From NCBI GenBank assembly GCA_933228895.1, contig OW121851.1, positions 111,621,271-111,685,270 of the forward strand: DNA of 64,000 bases. Reading direction: 5' to 3'. The translations under genes were made by a program, and so were the position numbers. The stretch comes from Platycnemis pennipes. Taxonomy: Eukaryota; Arthropoda; Insecta; Odonata; Platycnemididae. The notes beneath the pieces were generated by a model. The model ran no database searches. It was given only the letters and a program-made list of their open reading frames with translations, and was not told the origin of the DNA. Positions 33,838 through 44,700 of the stretch are shown here, in pieces. Position 1 is the stretch's first letter; each line of letters begins with the position of its first letter.

Positions 33838-34852
33838 GACGACGTAGAATTTACTAAAAATGCTTGATCTTTGCGCAGGTGCATGAAGTTGAATGGATTG
33901 CTTCTAGTTGACCCTGCCCTAGTTTTGGGTGGAAAACTGATGTACTTACGAATATATTTTGCTTAAACCATATTGAAAAAAATAGGATACTCCAGCGATG
34001 AGAAAAAGAGAAGTTTAGGGAAATAAGAGGAACCGAAAAGAGGAAAGGAGGAGAAACGTGGTAGAGGTTTGGTGCGCATGCGCGTTGTTTTAGGAGTGGG
34101 ATTAGAGAGCGATTTTGTTCATTTATTTATAAACCCTCTCGTGTGTCGGATAAGCACGGAATTGGAAAGCATAAACTTCCATTATATACCTTAAGCCAAG
34201 AAGTTTTTCGGGCTGGGGAGAGGTGCGTGGGAGGATGGCGGACATAGGGTAGGAAAGTAAACTCATACGAGAGATGTCAATTTCAGTTATAATCCACCGA
34301 TTTTCAGGATCGGAAACGGCTGTCTTTCGCGTTGTTTTCAGCTAACTCCGAGCTTCTTTAGAGCGGTAATGTCATCGTCGTAACATGATGATCCACAGCG
34401 CGATGACATTATTCAGGATATAATAGTATTTTAATTACTAATGAGCGAGGAATACCCACAAAAAAATGGCGAGGAACCGTGTCGTAACCACAGCAGCGTT
34501 TATTTTCACTTAATACTGCATATCAGCAAACCAACAATTATTTCCTCATGAGTGCAGTGAAACAGTGCTGCTTGTCCTCGTGAGAAAAGGTGATGGGCAA
34601 GGGTTTATTTCCTCACAAGAAAGGGGAGAAGAAACGTTTTTTTTGTGTAACAAAAATAATTCACAACCGCTATCAACAGACTTCCTTCCTAATTTGATTC
34701 TCCTTGTTTTTTTATTTTATTGGTCCTATGTCTTATAATTGTGGTATTTATCCTTTGTTAAAAAAATCCAATGTAAAGGTCACGTTGGCTGTTTTTGGAT
34801 TTCATGTTAAATAAATAAATAAATAAATCCTCTCGTTGTACAGCACGGAACT
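33838..34852. other. no gene recognised; possible LINE tail
   Basis: 34720-34828 ends in (AAAT)n after GGTATTTATCCTTTG and could be an A-rich LINE tail. Otherwise unassigned. Confidence 0.4.
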
Positions 34853-34998
34853 CGCGAATTAATTCTCCAACAGAAATTTAAAACGAATAGGTTTGCTGGA
34901 GATGTTGGATATATATTGGGAGCCCCTGCGTACTTTGCTGGATTTGACCAGATGAGTGCGACCAGAGAGATAGATTGTCGTACTGAATTGTGTGTTTG
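34853..34998 (+). mobile_element. LINE reverse transcriptase C-terminal fragment
   Basis: Reads like family I: AATTTAAAACGAATAGG...GCTGGAGATGTT, then TTTGACCAGATGAGTGCGAC and AGAGAGATAGATTGTCGTAC, the conserved F-D-Q-x-x-x-x-R-E-I-D-C-R block. Confidence 0.65.
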
Positions 34999-35490
34999 AT
35001 GGTATTGCATGCGTCATATTGGAGGAGGACCAGATATGGGGCAGGCTTACAATAGGGCCAGGGACAGACGGATGGCGTGGAAAATGGACGCCCATTGCGT
35101 GCGTGCTTCATTGCGTGCGAAATGAACTGACTCACCCAAATAGAGTGGAGAGGTTATAAAAATAGGGTTTTAGGGGTGGGGGAGGGTAGATATTGCGTTA
35201 GGGGCGACCCTGAGATCCACTCTCCTTCTCCGGAAAACCCTTCTCCTGGACCCGAGAAAGAGGGGTGTGATTTCCGTGCTGACCTAACGAAGCTCTCGCT
35301 CGGAACGGAGTCTCTCAGATCCGTGAGAGAGATTCGAGTAGCTCGAAGACGTTCCTTCTCTCTCATCCTTAATAAAAAAGGACCTGAAACTCCGCGAAGG
35401 CGATTTTTATCGCGAGATCACTTACCCTTCGCATGCTAGAACAAAATACTAGAATTCACTTTGGTTTACTAGAACTACTAGAATTACTAG
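34999..35490. other. unassigned GC-richer stretch
   Basis: Overlapping frames on both strands at 35154-35439; no recognisable protein. Confidence 0.45.
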
Positions 35491-35494
35491 AATT

Positions 35495-35747
35495 TATGTG
35501 GTGGCCTAGTGGGTAGAGCACTGAGCTACTGACCGGAGGGTCCCGGCTTCAAATCCCGGGCAAGAGCCTTTCTGGACACCCCCATCTAAAATTTCGCGAT
35601 TAGATTTTCTGCGTGTCAGAACTTCGAAGGAAATCGCAGGTAGCCCAGGGAAAGGAACTGGCTCCCCTACCCTGAATGTGTGAATTTTACTCGCCAGCGG
35701 CTTAGTACGGGGTGAGCTCTACTCTCGCCTATCAAAGACCAACCTTC
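35495..35747 (+). repeat. SINE-B, second copy
   Basis: A-box GGCCTAGTGGGTAGAGC, B-box GGCTTCAAATCC and the same body as the copy at 24656. Preceded by a short ACTAGAATT array. Confidence 0.85.
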
Positions 35748-37635
35748 TTGCATATCTTTCGTGCAAACACTCCGGTTTTCAGTGCACAAATTTAAGCCTA
35801 TTTGTAAGGATCTCATATATTGACGGCATATTTCAAAAAACGAGACCTAACAAGGGTAAAAGTAGGTACGTTTTTGTACATGAAATTTATAGATACAGAA
35901 GTACTCAGTCTGTCGTAAGGTACGTAAACCGTGGACCTTTTGACTCTTTCTTTAAGGAGGTTGGCTCGCGACTGCTTGAGTCAAGTTGTCTGAGGAATCT
36001 TATTAATTTAAGTACAAGTATATGCCTGCTAAGTGATCCTTACTTCACAAAGAAAATTACCTAAGCTATTGAAAGTCATAAGTATCACAAGAAATACGAT
36101 GTAAAGTCGAAGGATTTCTTTTTTATGATAATTTTAATCAGCTCGACGATGGAGTCAATTCAGCATTTACTTTAAAGAAATAAATTCATGTACTCAATGA
36201 ATTTACTAATGTATAACACCAGAATATTACTATCAAACGTTATGTTATAATATTTTTCTGAAATATGCTTTAATATCTCATAAGTAATGATATTATTCAT
36301 ACGCCATGCATTTTGGCTAGAGCGACCGCAGCGCCACTTGAAGACAACTAACGCATTTAGTCTGCAATAAGCGCAGAAATTGGTGTATTTAGCGAAAAAT
36401 ACGGTGGGTTGATGCCTTTTTTTCGTGTCATTTTATTTCTTGTAAAATTACGCATAAAGTATCAGTTTTTTGCAAAACTGACATGACACTATGATATTTT
36501 TAAACGTTATATTCCCATGTGATGGCCATTCTCGCCGTTAATCGTATGTAATTTCAAATGCAATTTGTGGAAAATGGAGTATGGGTTGGTGTTATTATCT
36601 TTACTTTGTTAGATAGAGGAACTTTAGTTCTATAAGTGCTGAAAATATAAAAAAATGACATGACTTTCACTTTTCGGATCAATTTCCTTAAGAAAACGCC
36701 AATTTCTACCCAGGCTTTCCTTCCACCCTTCCTCCTAACCTCCTTACGCCTCTTTTCTTGGTCTGAGGTTCTATGATCTGAGTCTGACTTGAACAGCAAT
36801 ATTTTTGCACGCAGAATATTATAACTGTTTGTCTACTTATTTCACAGCTTGTATTTAAAAAATAAGCCATACTAGTGAACTTACTGTAGGCGTCCTGTGT
36901 AAGTTAGTTATTTCTTTAAGTTCGTTCGCTTCTTTGATTATGTTATGTTTGTGCATAACGGATTCTTCAAACTCCGATTGAATCGAAGTCGCGCCAAGTT
37001 ATCCGTCGGAATTTTCTTCCCATCGAGCTGCGTGCTTCCTCAAAGAGCTTTTCGTCCTGAGTTTAATGCGATGCACATCGGTAATATCTTGCGTGGTTGA
37101 TTATTCTGAATGCATTACGGTTGAAGATGTCTCCGGCATTAGCAATGGGAGAGAAGTCTGAGGAGCTCAGCGTCTGCTATTTTGGAAACTTATGTTCATT
37201 ACGGATCTCAGAGGAATCGGTCTTCTCGGGAAAGATTTTCTTAGAGGGCTTATGCATATTTACTCTTTCCTGGAACACGTATTACACGTATTCGATGCCA
37301 CTACAAACGTCACCAAAATTGGAAAACGCTCTCAGGGTAGAAGGTTTTTTTTTTACTTCACGTATAATTTTATTCTATTACACAAGGGTTTGTGATGGAA
37401 ATTATGACGAAAATGAGACATAAAGTTAATAATAAAAGTATTTTTAGAGCGAGAAATGACGACGAAACCGAGCAATAATGTATATAATACGAGGATTTTA
37501 TTAAAGCGAGAAACAGACAAATTCTGTTCCTTCTGCCATATAAACTCTCGGTGAAATATTTAAAAATGTGAATTCGAGAATTGCGGATTAACCACAAAAA
37601 TTCGTGAAGGAGTTACCCTTTTTATGCTCAATGGC
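35748..37635. other. no gene or repeat recognised
   Basis: About 1.9 kb of AT-rich DNA. The 108-codon frame at 37097-37423 has no recognisable domain. Confidence 0.5.
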
Positions 37636-37639
37636 TGAA

Positions 37640-37750
37640 TTCCCAAAGTGAAGAAAATCATCCACCTCGACTGGGATTCGAACCCGGTTCTCCGTAATTA
37701 TCCGGACTCGTGATTCACGCAGTTAATGTACCAATGTATCTAAGACGAAA
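37640..37750 (-). repeat. SINE-C, tRNA-derived
   Basis: Minus strand: CATTGGTACATTAACTGCGT, then perfect B-box GGGTTCGAATCCC followed by AGTCGAGGTGGATGATTTTC, a tail shared with 16885-16940. Confidence 0.6.
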
Positions 37751-37774
37751 TGGAAGAATAATGTCTTGTTGGTA

Positions 37775-37870
37775 TAACCAGTTAAAGAACCTGGTTGAAA
37801 ACTCATGGGGATATGTGTTCGAATCCCGATGCATGATTTTTTTCTGTGGAAACCTTGTTTTAATTTTTAC
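37775..37870 (+). repeat. tRNA-like SINE head
   Basis: B-box TGTTCGAATCCCG followed by ATGCATGATTTTTTTCTG; related to SINE-C by its tail. Confidence 0.45.
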
Positions 37871-39115
37871 ATAGAGTTATCTAGAATCTTTGATAGCACA
37901 CTATAGGACACTAAGTAATGAAGAGCATTGATGGCTGCAACGAGATACAGACTTGTGGAAATAGGACATAGAAGAAAAATGCCAAAGAGAATAATATGAT
38001 AAATCAGAAAGATACCTGTAAAGGATTTTAAAAGACATGTACCTTTAAGGGAAAAAGTGAAGTAATTTAACGTTAATCCTTAAAATGAATTAATTTAAGC
38101 TAAACGGATGAATGAATGAAATAAAACGAATTAAATAAACGAATGAAAGAAAAATGATGAAATTAAACGGAAATAAACCACTGTTGGTAAACATCCACAA
38201 AGAAACGGGTTGTGGAAACCCTAGAACGGAAGTCATCATCGTCATCATAGGATAACTATCCTAGGATTGGTCTGATGCCAGTCTCTTCGATGGATTCTCT
38301 CTTGGAAATAAATGAGCTGAAAGATATTAGAATGAGGTAATTTAGGGAGCTAGAGCGAGTTAATCGTATCCATTTCTGAAGGTTGTTGGAGAAGCAGAGA
38401 TAACGAGGGTGGGAGAGGAAGGGTGTTTTAGATGAGATGAAAAGAGGGAGAAAGTATGCTCATCTGTGAAGGGAAATACGAGAAAATAAACTAACTTGCT
38501 TGAAACCCTTTTTTTTTAGTTCGTAGTATTGTGACTGGGGCGATAGAGAGAAAGGGGGGAAATATAAAGCAAAGGAGTAGCCTTTAGAAAACTACCCTAA
38601 ATTACAGAAAAACCTTGATAACTTTGTTAATGACATGAGGAAATATCTAGTCTTGGCGTGAACTCTTATGGCCGCAGTTACAGCTTCATCATAAAAAAGG
38701 TCAAAATGTGACCTTAGAGTCTATTCCAGATCTCATCTGCTCATTTGTTCTATGGGGGTCTTGACTCGTTAAAAATAAGGATCTCTCAGAGGGGCAGACG
38801 GCTGAGCAACTAATTTCGCATTTCATAGATGGTTTGGAAGAAAGGAAGGTTACTACCACACAAAACGCCCTAGTTAATCACCTTGGCTTAAATAGGTCTT
38901 CCCATTGCTGATCCGGACAGAATTCTGAGGTAGGGAGGGTAACGAAATAACTAATTTAGTAGTAAATATCCTTATCAGTAGAGAGACACAGCTCGGGTTA
39001 CCAGGCTGGAAACTTAACGGCTTTGTAATCCAAAGGTCGCGGGTTTAAACCCTTCCTAAGTCATAAATACTACTCAAGCCTAAGTTTAGCTTAAGCGGTG
39101 CGATATAGAACATGC
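37871..39115. other. LINE scraps and a tRNA-like patch, otherwise unassigned
   Basis: 38239-38300 is an RTE-like tail (CATCATCGTCATCAT, CTATCCTAGGATTGGTCTGA, minus). 38330-38490 (plus) resembles an RTE-like 3' coding end (GRKYAHL-type). 38995-39065 has a tRNA-like arm and B-box GGGTTTAAACCC. Confidence 0.4.
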
Positions 39116-39832
39116 AATGGGGAATATGCATGAAATTTGTTTCTCGAAGATTAATGATGTACTTGATGCGAAATTTTCTCACCAATTTAAATATATAAGC
39201 CAAATTGTTCTACGCCCACCACAAAGATTATTAAATGAATGTAAAATGTTCCCGGAAATTGACGAAAGTCACGTGACCTAAAACGCCTTCTGACGTCACT
39301 GCACGGTATAGGTTCCATATTGCTACGGAGATAGACATTTATTTTTAACAGAAAACGAAGTGAATATATTGTTTTGAGGTTTTTAGCCGTTTCTCGAACG
39401 AAACTCCCTTATGGCGGCGTTCTTCTTAATAAAAAACAGTGATTGCATAGGCGTTGTAGAAATTCTTGGGCAATAAACAGGCATTATATAATTAATGGAC
39501 GATTTGCTCGTCACAACCAATACTACGTAAATAAAAATTGGAAATACAATAGTTAATTGCATTAAACAACTGAGATAAATACATACTTTAACGCCAAGTA
39601 TTTATTTAACAACTTAGCTCCAAGCATAAACAGATAAACAACGCCCTTAGTGATACCGTGCCGTGACATCATGCGATGACGTCGTGTTTTTCAACTGCTG
39701 AAAAAGTACAATTTTCATAGAGTAATATCTTTGTAACACAACCCAATTATTCAGCAAAATTTTCGCCAAGCATATTTTAGCTCTTAAACTTCACATTCAA
39801 AGAGTTATAAAAAATAGTGCATGTTCCCCATT
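39116..39832. mobile_element. R3 element, copy 2 (reverse orientation)
   Basis: 717 bp, ends AATGGGGAATATGCATG and (reverse complement) AATGGGGAACATGCAC, so about 15 bp of terminal inverted repeat. Reverse-complement counterpart of 2550-3282. Confidence 0.72.
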
Positions 39833-40127
39833 GAAGCACCTAAAAACAGAATTATTCTACTACTACTGAAGAAAAAAAAACTTTTTATAAGGAGGTGATC
39901 AGAAAATGTAAATGAGAATATTGGTGTACCATTTAAACCTTACAGAAATGAAGGCATAATAATAAAATATTTTTCAGAAGTATGTCTGGGTTATCATTTA
40001 ATGGAGTCAATATTAATGCATTTTTTCTAGCATTATAATTTTTATTCAAGGTAATTATTATTATTATTAGTTTTCTACCGATGAACACTTAATAAATGAA
40101 CATTTAATTCTTCCCACCTCCTAAATT

Positions 40128-40790
40128 TCACACGATGTCCCTCTTCAGCCCCTCTTACCTCCTGCCACCCATCATTCCATCCAAGCTACCCGTTCATCTT
40201 CTCCCTCTTCCCCGCTTACTCAACGCTCTTCCCTCAATCACCTCCTTCAAAACACCATCCCCTTTTATTACCTTTTCCATCCACACCTTATGCCTTCTCC
40301 TAATTTCATCTATCAAATTTCTTTCCTCCCCTACCAATTCTAGCACTTCATCGTTCGTCTTCCTTTCGACCCACTTTACTTTCTCCATCCTTCTCCACAC
40401 CCACATCTCAGAAGCCCCTGGTCTGTTTTCATCTTCTTTCCGCAAAGCCCACGTTTCCGCTCCGTATAGTACCACGCTGAATATTAAACTTTTCCCTAGT
40501 CTTTTCTTTAGTTCCCTCTTCTACGCCCTCATTAGTTCACACCTAAGAGTAAAAGCTTCTTTTGCCAATGCGATTCTCTTTCTCACTTCAAGACTTCTAT
40601 ACCATTTTTCCTCCAACACACTACCTAGATAATTGCTAAATTGCTCCATCTGCTCTAGCTTCTGACTTCCTACTTTTATAGTTAAACTGCCCTTCTTAGT
40701 TCTTGAAAATCGCAATCCTTTCGTTTTCTTCTGGTTTATCTTCATCTCTCAGCTTTCAAGGTAATACGGAACCAAAACCATTTTACAATA
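40128..40790 (-). mobile_element. RTE-like LINE family 2, 3' end
   Basis: Minus-strand pieces MKINQKKTKGLRFSRTKKGS and FSNYLGSVLEEKWYRSLEVR, then LYGAETWALRKEDENR, ASEMWVWRRMEKVKWVERKT and DEVLELVGEERNLIDEIRRR. This is the order expected at the end of an RTE-like reverse transcriptase. Frameshift near 40500. Related plus-strand fragments lie at 46610 and 54140. Confidence 0.75.
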
Positions 40791-41370
40791 AAAAATATAA
40801 AAAATACGTAGATTATTTAAATACTGTGAATTATACACTTGGGCTGCGGTGAAAACATTTATTCATTAGGCAGAAGTTTTTATTGTGAATGGGTTGTTGT
40901 TTCAGGATCGCATCTCCATGCTTAAGCGAAATATGCAGGAGTCATTGTGTTAATTATCCCCACCGGTAGGCTGAACACACTTTTCTTGCATTTTTTTCTT
41001 GCCAACAACTCGAGCAAAACAAGGGTAAAGTAGGGCTGAATTTTGTGGGACAAATACATCTCTCGCCACCGTCGAAAAACTCCAGTTGCGTGACCTTTAC
41101 GTCATCTGGTCCCCGGGAACCCGAAGGGAAGTGATGAGGAAATATTTGCGGAATGAGGCCGTTCGCCGAAAAAACAGACACTCGCATTATTATTCACGAA
41201 CTAATTTGGTTGAACGTTGCGCTTTATTTTTATTACCAGCGAAAAAAAAGAGGTTTATCTGACACCAGAAAAACTGCCTTGTACCACGGAAATGAAAATA
41301 AGGAAGTGTTTCTGCCCACGTGCTCGACTTGTTATTTTGTCATCCAAGTCGGGGATAGGTTGGATCAGAC
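40791..41370. other. no gene or repeat recognised
   Basis: Nothing recognised. Confidence 0.5.
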
Positions 41371-41374
41371 CACG

Positions 41375-41640
41375 CCTACGGGTACGACAATCTATCTCTC
41401 TAATCTCGTTAATCTGATCGAACCTATCATAATACGCAGGGGCTCTTAATAAACATATCTAAAGCCAAGTGAAAAAATCAGCTTCAAAATTAATTAATAG
41501 GTTTAACCTAAATTTTAGCCAGCGTTCTGGTAGTAATTCCCTTCCTGTTTGTTCTATTAAACTCGTAACACTAATACATTGTTCACACCTACTCCTTCTC
41601 CGATTGACACCCCGAAAATCTTTCCTATTCTCTGTTGTTG
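41375..41640 (-). mobile_element. LINE fragment related to families I-III
   Basis: Minus-strand remnants of YYDRFDQINEIREIDCRT and RWLKFRLNLLINFEADFFT. Confidence 0.65.
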
Positions 41641-41654
41641 CTTGGTTTTAATCA

Positions 41655-42002
41655 GGGGATCGGGTTGGTGTGGTGGCTAGAGTGCTGGCCTCCCAAGCAT
41701 GTTGGGACCCGGGAGGCCCGGGTTCGATTCCCTGCGGTGGCGGATATTTCGGTGGCAAACCGGTCCCCACTTACCTAGTACCTAGTGGAGGGCATTTCAA
41801 GTTCAGTACTCCGTCCGTCGGATGAGACGTTAAGCCGTGGTCCCCTTGGCGCCTTTCGTTAAGAATAGGCTGATGCCGACGGTTTTTCTCCACCACTCCT
41901 CCGTTCCCTGAAAACTCCTACCTTTACCCAATTACCCACCTATCTTAAAATGGCGCAAATGACCTCAGCTGTCGGTTGCCTCCCCTGAACAACCAAACCA
42001 AC
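41655..42002 (+). repeat. SINE-A, full-length copy
   Basis: Begins GGGGATCGGGTTGGTGTGG, with A-box region GGTGGCTAGAGTGCTGG and perfect B-box GGTTCGATTCC (41721-41731), a body including CTCCGTCCGTCGGATGAGAC, and a 3' end of AACCAAACC. A perfect 14-bp target-site duplication CTTGGTTTTAATCA flanks it (41641-41654 and 42003-42016). Mobilised by a LINE in trans; which one is unknown. Confidence 0.9.
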
Positions 42003-42397
42003 CTTGGTTTTAATCACATGCACAACCACTCAAACGCAAGCTGTGTTATTATTTTTGGAAACTTGATCATAATAAATAACCGCAGGTAGCATAAGGATAG
42101 GAACCGCTGCCCTCTCGACACCTTGAGATGTGAATTTCACACGACCGTTGGTAATAGTAATTGATGAACTCTACCCTCACCATTGGTGTTGAACTTTGGC
42201 CAACCTTTGGTGTTGAATACTCTCATTATTTCTTTACCCTTGGTGAACTTGTAATTTTAGTCAATTCATGCATTTGGATTAGTAAGAATTTGGGATTAAT
42301 ATTAATTTCAGATGCATCTACATCCGCACAACACCCTGTAACTCACCATAAAGGTGTGTGGCAGGGGGTGAATTCACACCAAACATGAGTCACATAT

Positions 42398-42591
42398 GTG
42401 TGAAGATTTCTCGGGTTTCACACCGGGTCAGGTTCTCCATATCTTCCTCCAACGTTTCGATGCGCGACTCGCCCATCGTCTTCAGGGATCCAGGAATCCA
42501 AGTGACATTCCTTCAAAAACCGCCCGCTTATATATCCTCCGTTGGCGGGTGAGGTGGCTGCTGATTGGTTGGTTGTGTGTTTCTCTCTCCG
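42398..42591 (-). repeat. left inverted arm (pLTR) of PLE copy 2
   Basis: Reverse complement of 42862-43055 with very few changes. Minus-strand CCAAT boxes, TATATAAG and a hammerhead-like motif. Confidence 0.9.
42448..42490 (-). ncRNA. hammerhead-like motif, PLE copy 2 left arm
   Basis: CTGAAGA (42479-42485), extra C, stem II GATG/CATC, GAAAC (42454-42458), palindromic ACGT, then TGG. The same fold as the right arm. Confidence 0.55.
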
Positions 42592-42640
42592 TAACTCTCC
42601 GGAACATCGGAGACATCTTCGACTGGGTCGACTCGACAAG

Positions 42641-42925
42641 TCGGCAATTGCCGAGCATAGTGTTCAAGAGAATCACATGATTCATTGGGAGGAGACAAAA
42701 CTTCTGTGCCGATCACATGGATACTGGGATCGTATTATGAAGGAAGCAATTCAGATACGATTGCATGAAAATAACATCAACAGGGACACCGGCTACAACA
42801 TCAGCAGGACTTGGGATCACCTGCTAAAAATCGGAGAGAACGGAGGACCAATCAGGAGACGCGGAGAGAGAAACACACAACCAACCAATCAGCAGCCACC
42901 TCACCCGCCAACGGAGGATATATAA
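42641..42925 (+). pseudogene. PLE copy 2 GIY-YIG endonuclease C-terminus
   Basis: Open to the end of the frame: SAIAEHSVQENHMIHWEE, TKLLCRSHGYWDRIMKEA, IQIRLHENNINRDTGYNI and SRTWDHLLK, then a tail translated from the repeat arm ending PPTEDI. AEH, H-x-I-x-W, R-x-x-KEA and NxNRDxGYxxSxxW are the blocks of the Penelope nuclease end; the catalytic Glu is kept. The stop TAA (42923-42925) lies inside TATATAAG. The reverse transcriptase is absent. The frame stays open upstream into the left arm (from 42542), which is fortuitous. Confidence 0.85.
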
Positions 42926-43055
42926 GCGGGCAGTTTTGGAAGGAATGTCACTTGGATTCCTGGATCCCTGAAGACGATGGGCGAGTCGCGCATCGAAACG
43001 TTGGAAGAAGATATGGAGAACCTGACCCGGTGTGAAACCCGAGAAATCTTCACAC
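42862..43055 (+). repeat. right inverted arm (pLTR) of PLE copy 2
   Basis: Contains two CCAAT-like motifs, TATATAAG at 42919-42926 and the hammerhead-like motif at 42962-43006. Confidence 0.9.
42962..43006 (+). ncRNA. hammerhead-like motif, PLE copy 2 right arm
   Basis: CTGAAGA (42968-42974), extra C, stem II GATG/CATC around an 11-nt loop, GAAACG (42995-43000), ACGT palindrome and TGG. Stem I can pair UCC with GGA. Both stems differ in sequence from copies 1 and 4 yet still pair. Confidence 0.6.
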
Positions 43056-43583
43056 ATATTATTCGCCGGGAAAACACCAGATCTTACATGAGTCACATAT
43101 CATGCATAAAATATATTAGCAGTTATACTCCAATCTAAATTAGCAATTAAAAAAAATAAAATAGCCAAGCAAGCATGCAAAACATGTTTGGGTCAGCAAA
43201 AGTCCTAATGCCAACATGCTACTACTTATCCTATCCATTGATACACTTGTTTTTATAATAATGGATATATTTACGGCTATTCATATCCATAATTGTACGA
43301 TGAAAGGAGAACAATTTGAATCGGTCAGTTTTGCAATCAAGTTCTCTAATTTTTTTGATTATGGTCCAGTCCACCATAGTAAGTCGGAGATCGCAAAATG
43401 TTTTTAACGTCATTAGTGAAAAGATAGTCTTGGAATTTAGCTAAAAGATTAAGTCTACCTACAGACTGATAGTGATTCCAATTTTAACTCATTTAATAGA
43501 CTGGTTACGCTAACATAGTTATCATACCGTCCCTTTACAAATCTTGCCGATCTTCGCTGCACACGATCAAGTTCATTATTTGA

Positions 43584-43813
43584 GGCCGCTTTACACGGTA
43601 CAATTTTTTACACAATTTCTTGTACAAACGCTTGTATAAACCGAACGAAATTGTATGTTTGTCTGAATGGAATTAGAACAGGTTCTATTTCCCGTTTAGT
43701 CATTCAGACAATCGCCAAGCGTTCGTACAATTTTCCGCTTTACACGGTACAATTTCCTCGTACAAGATTTTGTACAAGAAATTGTACAAAAAATTGTATC
43801 GTGTAAAGCGGCC
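43584..43813. mobile_element. 230-bp MITE inside LINE family II
   Basis: Ends GGCCGCTTTACACGGTACAA and its inverted counterpart GTGTAAAGCGGCC. The uninterrupted LINE sequence (ATTATTTAG-ACCG at other copies) shows the site; a short TTT-type duplication is likely. Multiple internal TTGTACAA-like palindromes. Superfamily not assigned. Confidence 0.8.
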
Positions 43814-43889
43814 TTTAGACCGATTTCGTATGGACCCCATACACTGGCAGCATATTCCAAATGAGGTCTATCAAGGGAAAAGTAGCTAA

Positions 43890-44129
43890 TTACTCGAACA
43901 TATTTGCGACATTTGTCAGCACTTTTTTGATGAATCCCAGTTTACGATTAGCCTGACTCATCACTTCACGTAGGTGTTTACCCCAAGAAAGATCATGTGT
44001 CAGTCTTGTTCCAAGATATTTAATGGATTCCACGTTTGTTGATTTATTATTCCTTATGTAGTAAGTGCTAGGAGGAGAATTAATCTTTTTCGTAAAATTC
44101 ATTACGTAATAGTACAGAGAAGTTTCCAC
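43890..44129 (-). pseudogene. LINE family II reverse transcriptase thumb fragment
   Basis: Open frame of 79 residues: IKYLGTRLTHDLSWGKHL and REVMSQANRKLGFIKKVL, the YLG-x-x-x-x-x-x-L-x-W-x-x-H block found after the catalytic core in CR1, L2 and Jockey reverse transcriptases. Stops just before the SLVRPHLEY block that is readable in other frames. Catalytic domain missing. Confidence 0.7.
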
Positions 44130-44160
44130 TCGTGTATTTCTGGTATGTTAGCTCATCGGT

Positions 44161-44700
44161 CTCAATGATCTTACGGCTCTTTATTTCCATATGCTGCGGT
44201 ATTTTTCAGCTCAACCTCTCTCTCCATCTCGCTTTGCTGAGTCTTTTGAGGCTCTCCTCTTGTCCCCACCACATAAACCATTGAATATTCCCAAGAGTGG
44301 AAAGGGTTGCACGGATTACTGCTGGCTCACCTTCTCCGTTTGTCTCCCTCCCGCCTGAGGGATTAGCGGTTACCGGTGGTTGCCTGCGAAAGGGAAGGCC
44401 CGCTCGACCTCTCCTTGCCCCCATCTCTTCCTTTCAACCCCCCTTGATGTACCATAATGCTACCCATATCCCCATTCCCTTAATCCTCTTCATCCTAATC
44501 ATTTTTCGAAGTCTTGTGCAGATCAAAGGATTGCTTTATTATTTACCATGTTCTCTTCCTCCCGTTCCTTGAGAATGAAATATGTAATACGCTTTAATGG
44601 CATTACTATTGAAGACACTTGCTACCATTAACCCCTTTTTAAATATACCGGCCGACGTTGATCCGGAGAGGCGTATCATCGTATACACATGAATATAATG
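44161..44700. other. no gene or repeat recognised
   Basis: A GC-richer patch at about 44290-44430 with frames in opposite directions; nothing recognised. Confidence 0.45.

Larger units (their letters stand above)
42398..43085 (+). mobile_element. Penelope-like element copy 2, inverted flanking arms
   Basis: 688 bp flanked by a perfect 15-bp duplication ACATGAGTCACATAT (42383-42397 and 43086-43100). Inverted arms of 194 bp each (42398-42591 and 42862-43055) enclose a 270-bp spacer. The right arm carries 30 bp more (43056-43085). Same architecture as copy 1, with arms of different sequence. Confidence 0.9.
42305..44160 (-). mobile_element. LINE family II, longest copy, with two nested insertions
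   Basis: On the minus strand: reverse transcriptase end from about 44150, broken at 43813-43584 by a MITE, 3' UTR broken at 43085-42398 by PLE copy 2, then hairpin CACCATAAAGGTGTGTGGCA and tail at 42305-42370. The two insertions show the LINE is older than both. Confidence 0.82.

Noticed and set aside
39885..39901. AAGGAGGTGATC as a bacterial ribosome-binding site
   Set aside because: Chance match in eukaryotic DNA with no frame following.
42542..42640. Upstream part of the 127-codon PLE copy 2 frame as genuine nuclease sequence
   Set aside because: It is mostly the left inverted arm read in frame; recognisable nuclease residues start only at about 42641.
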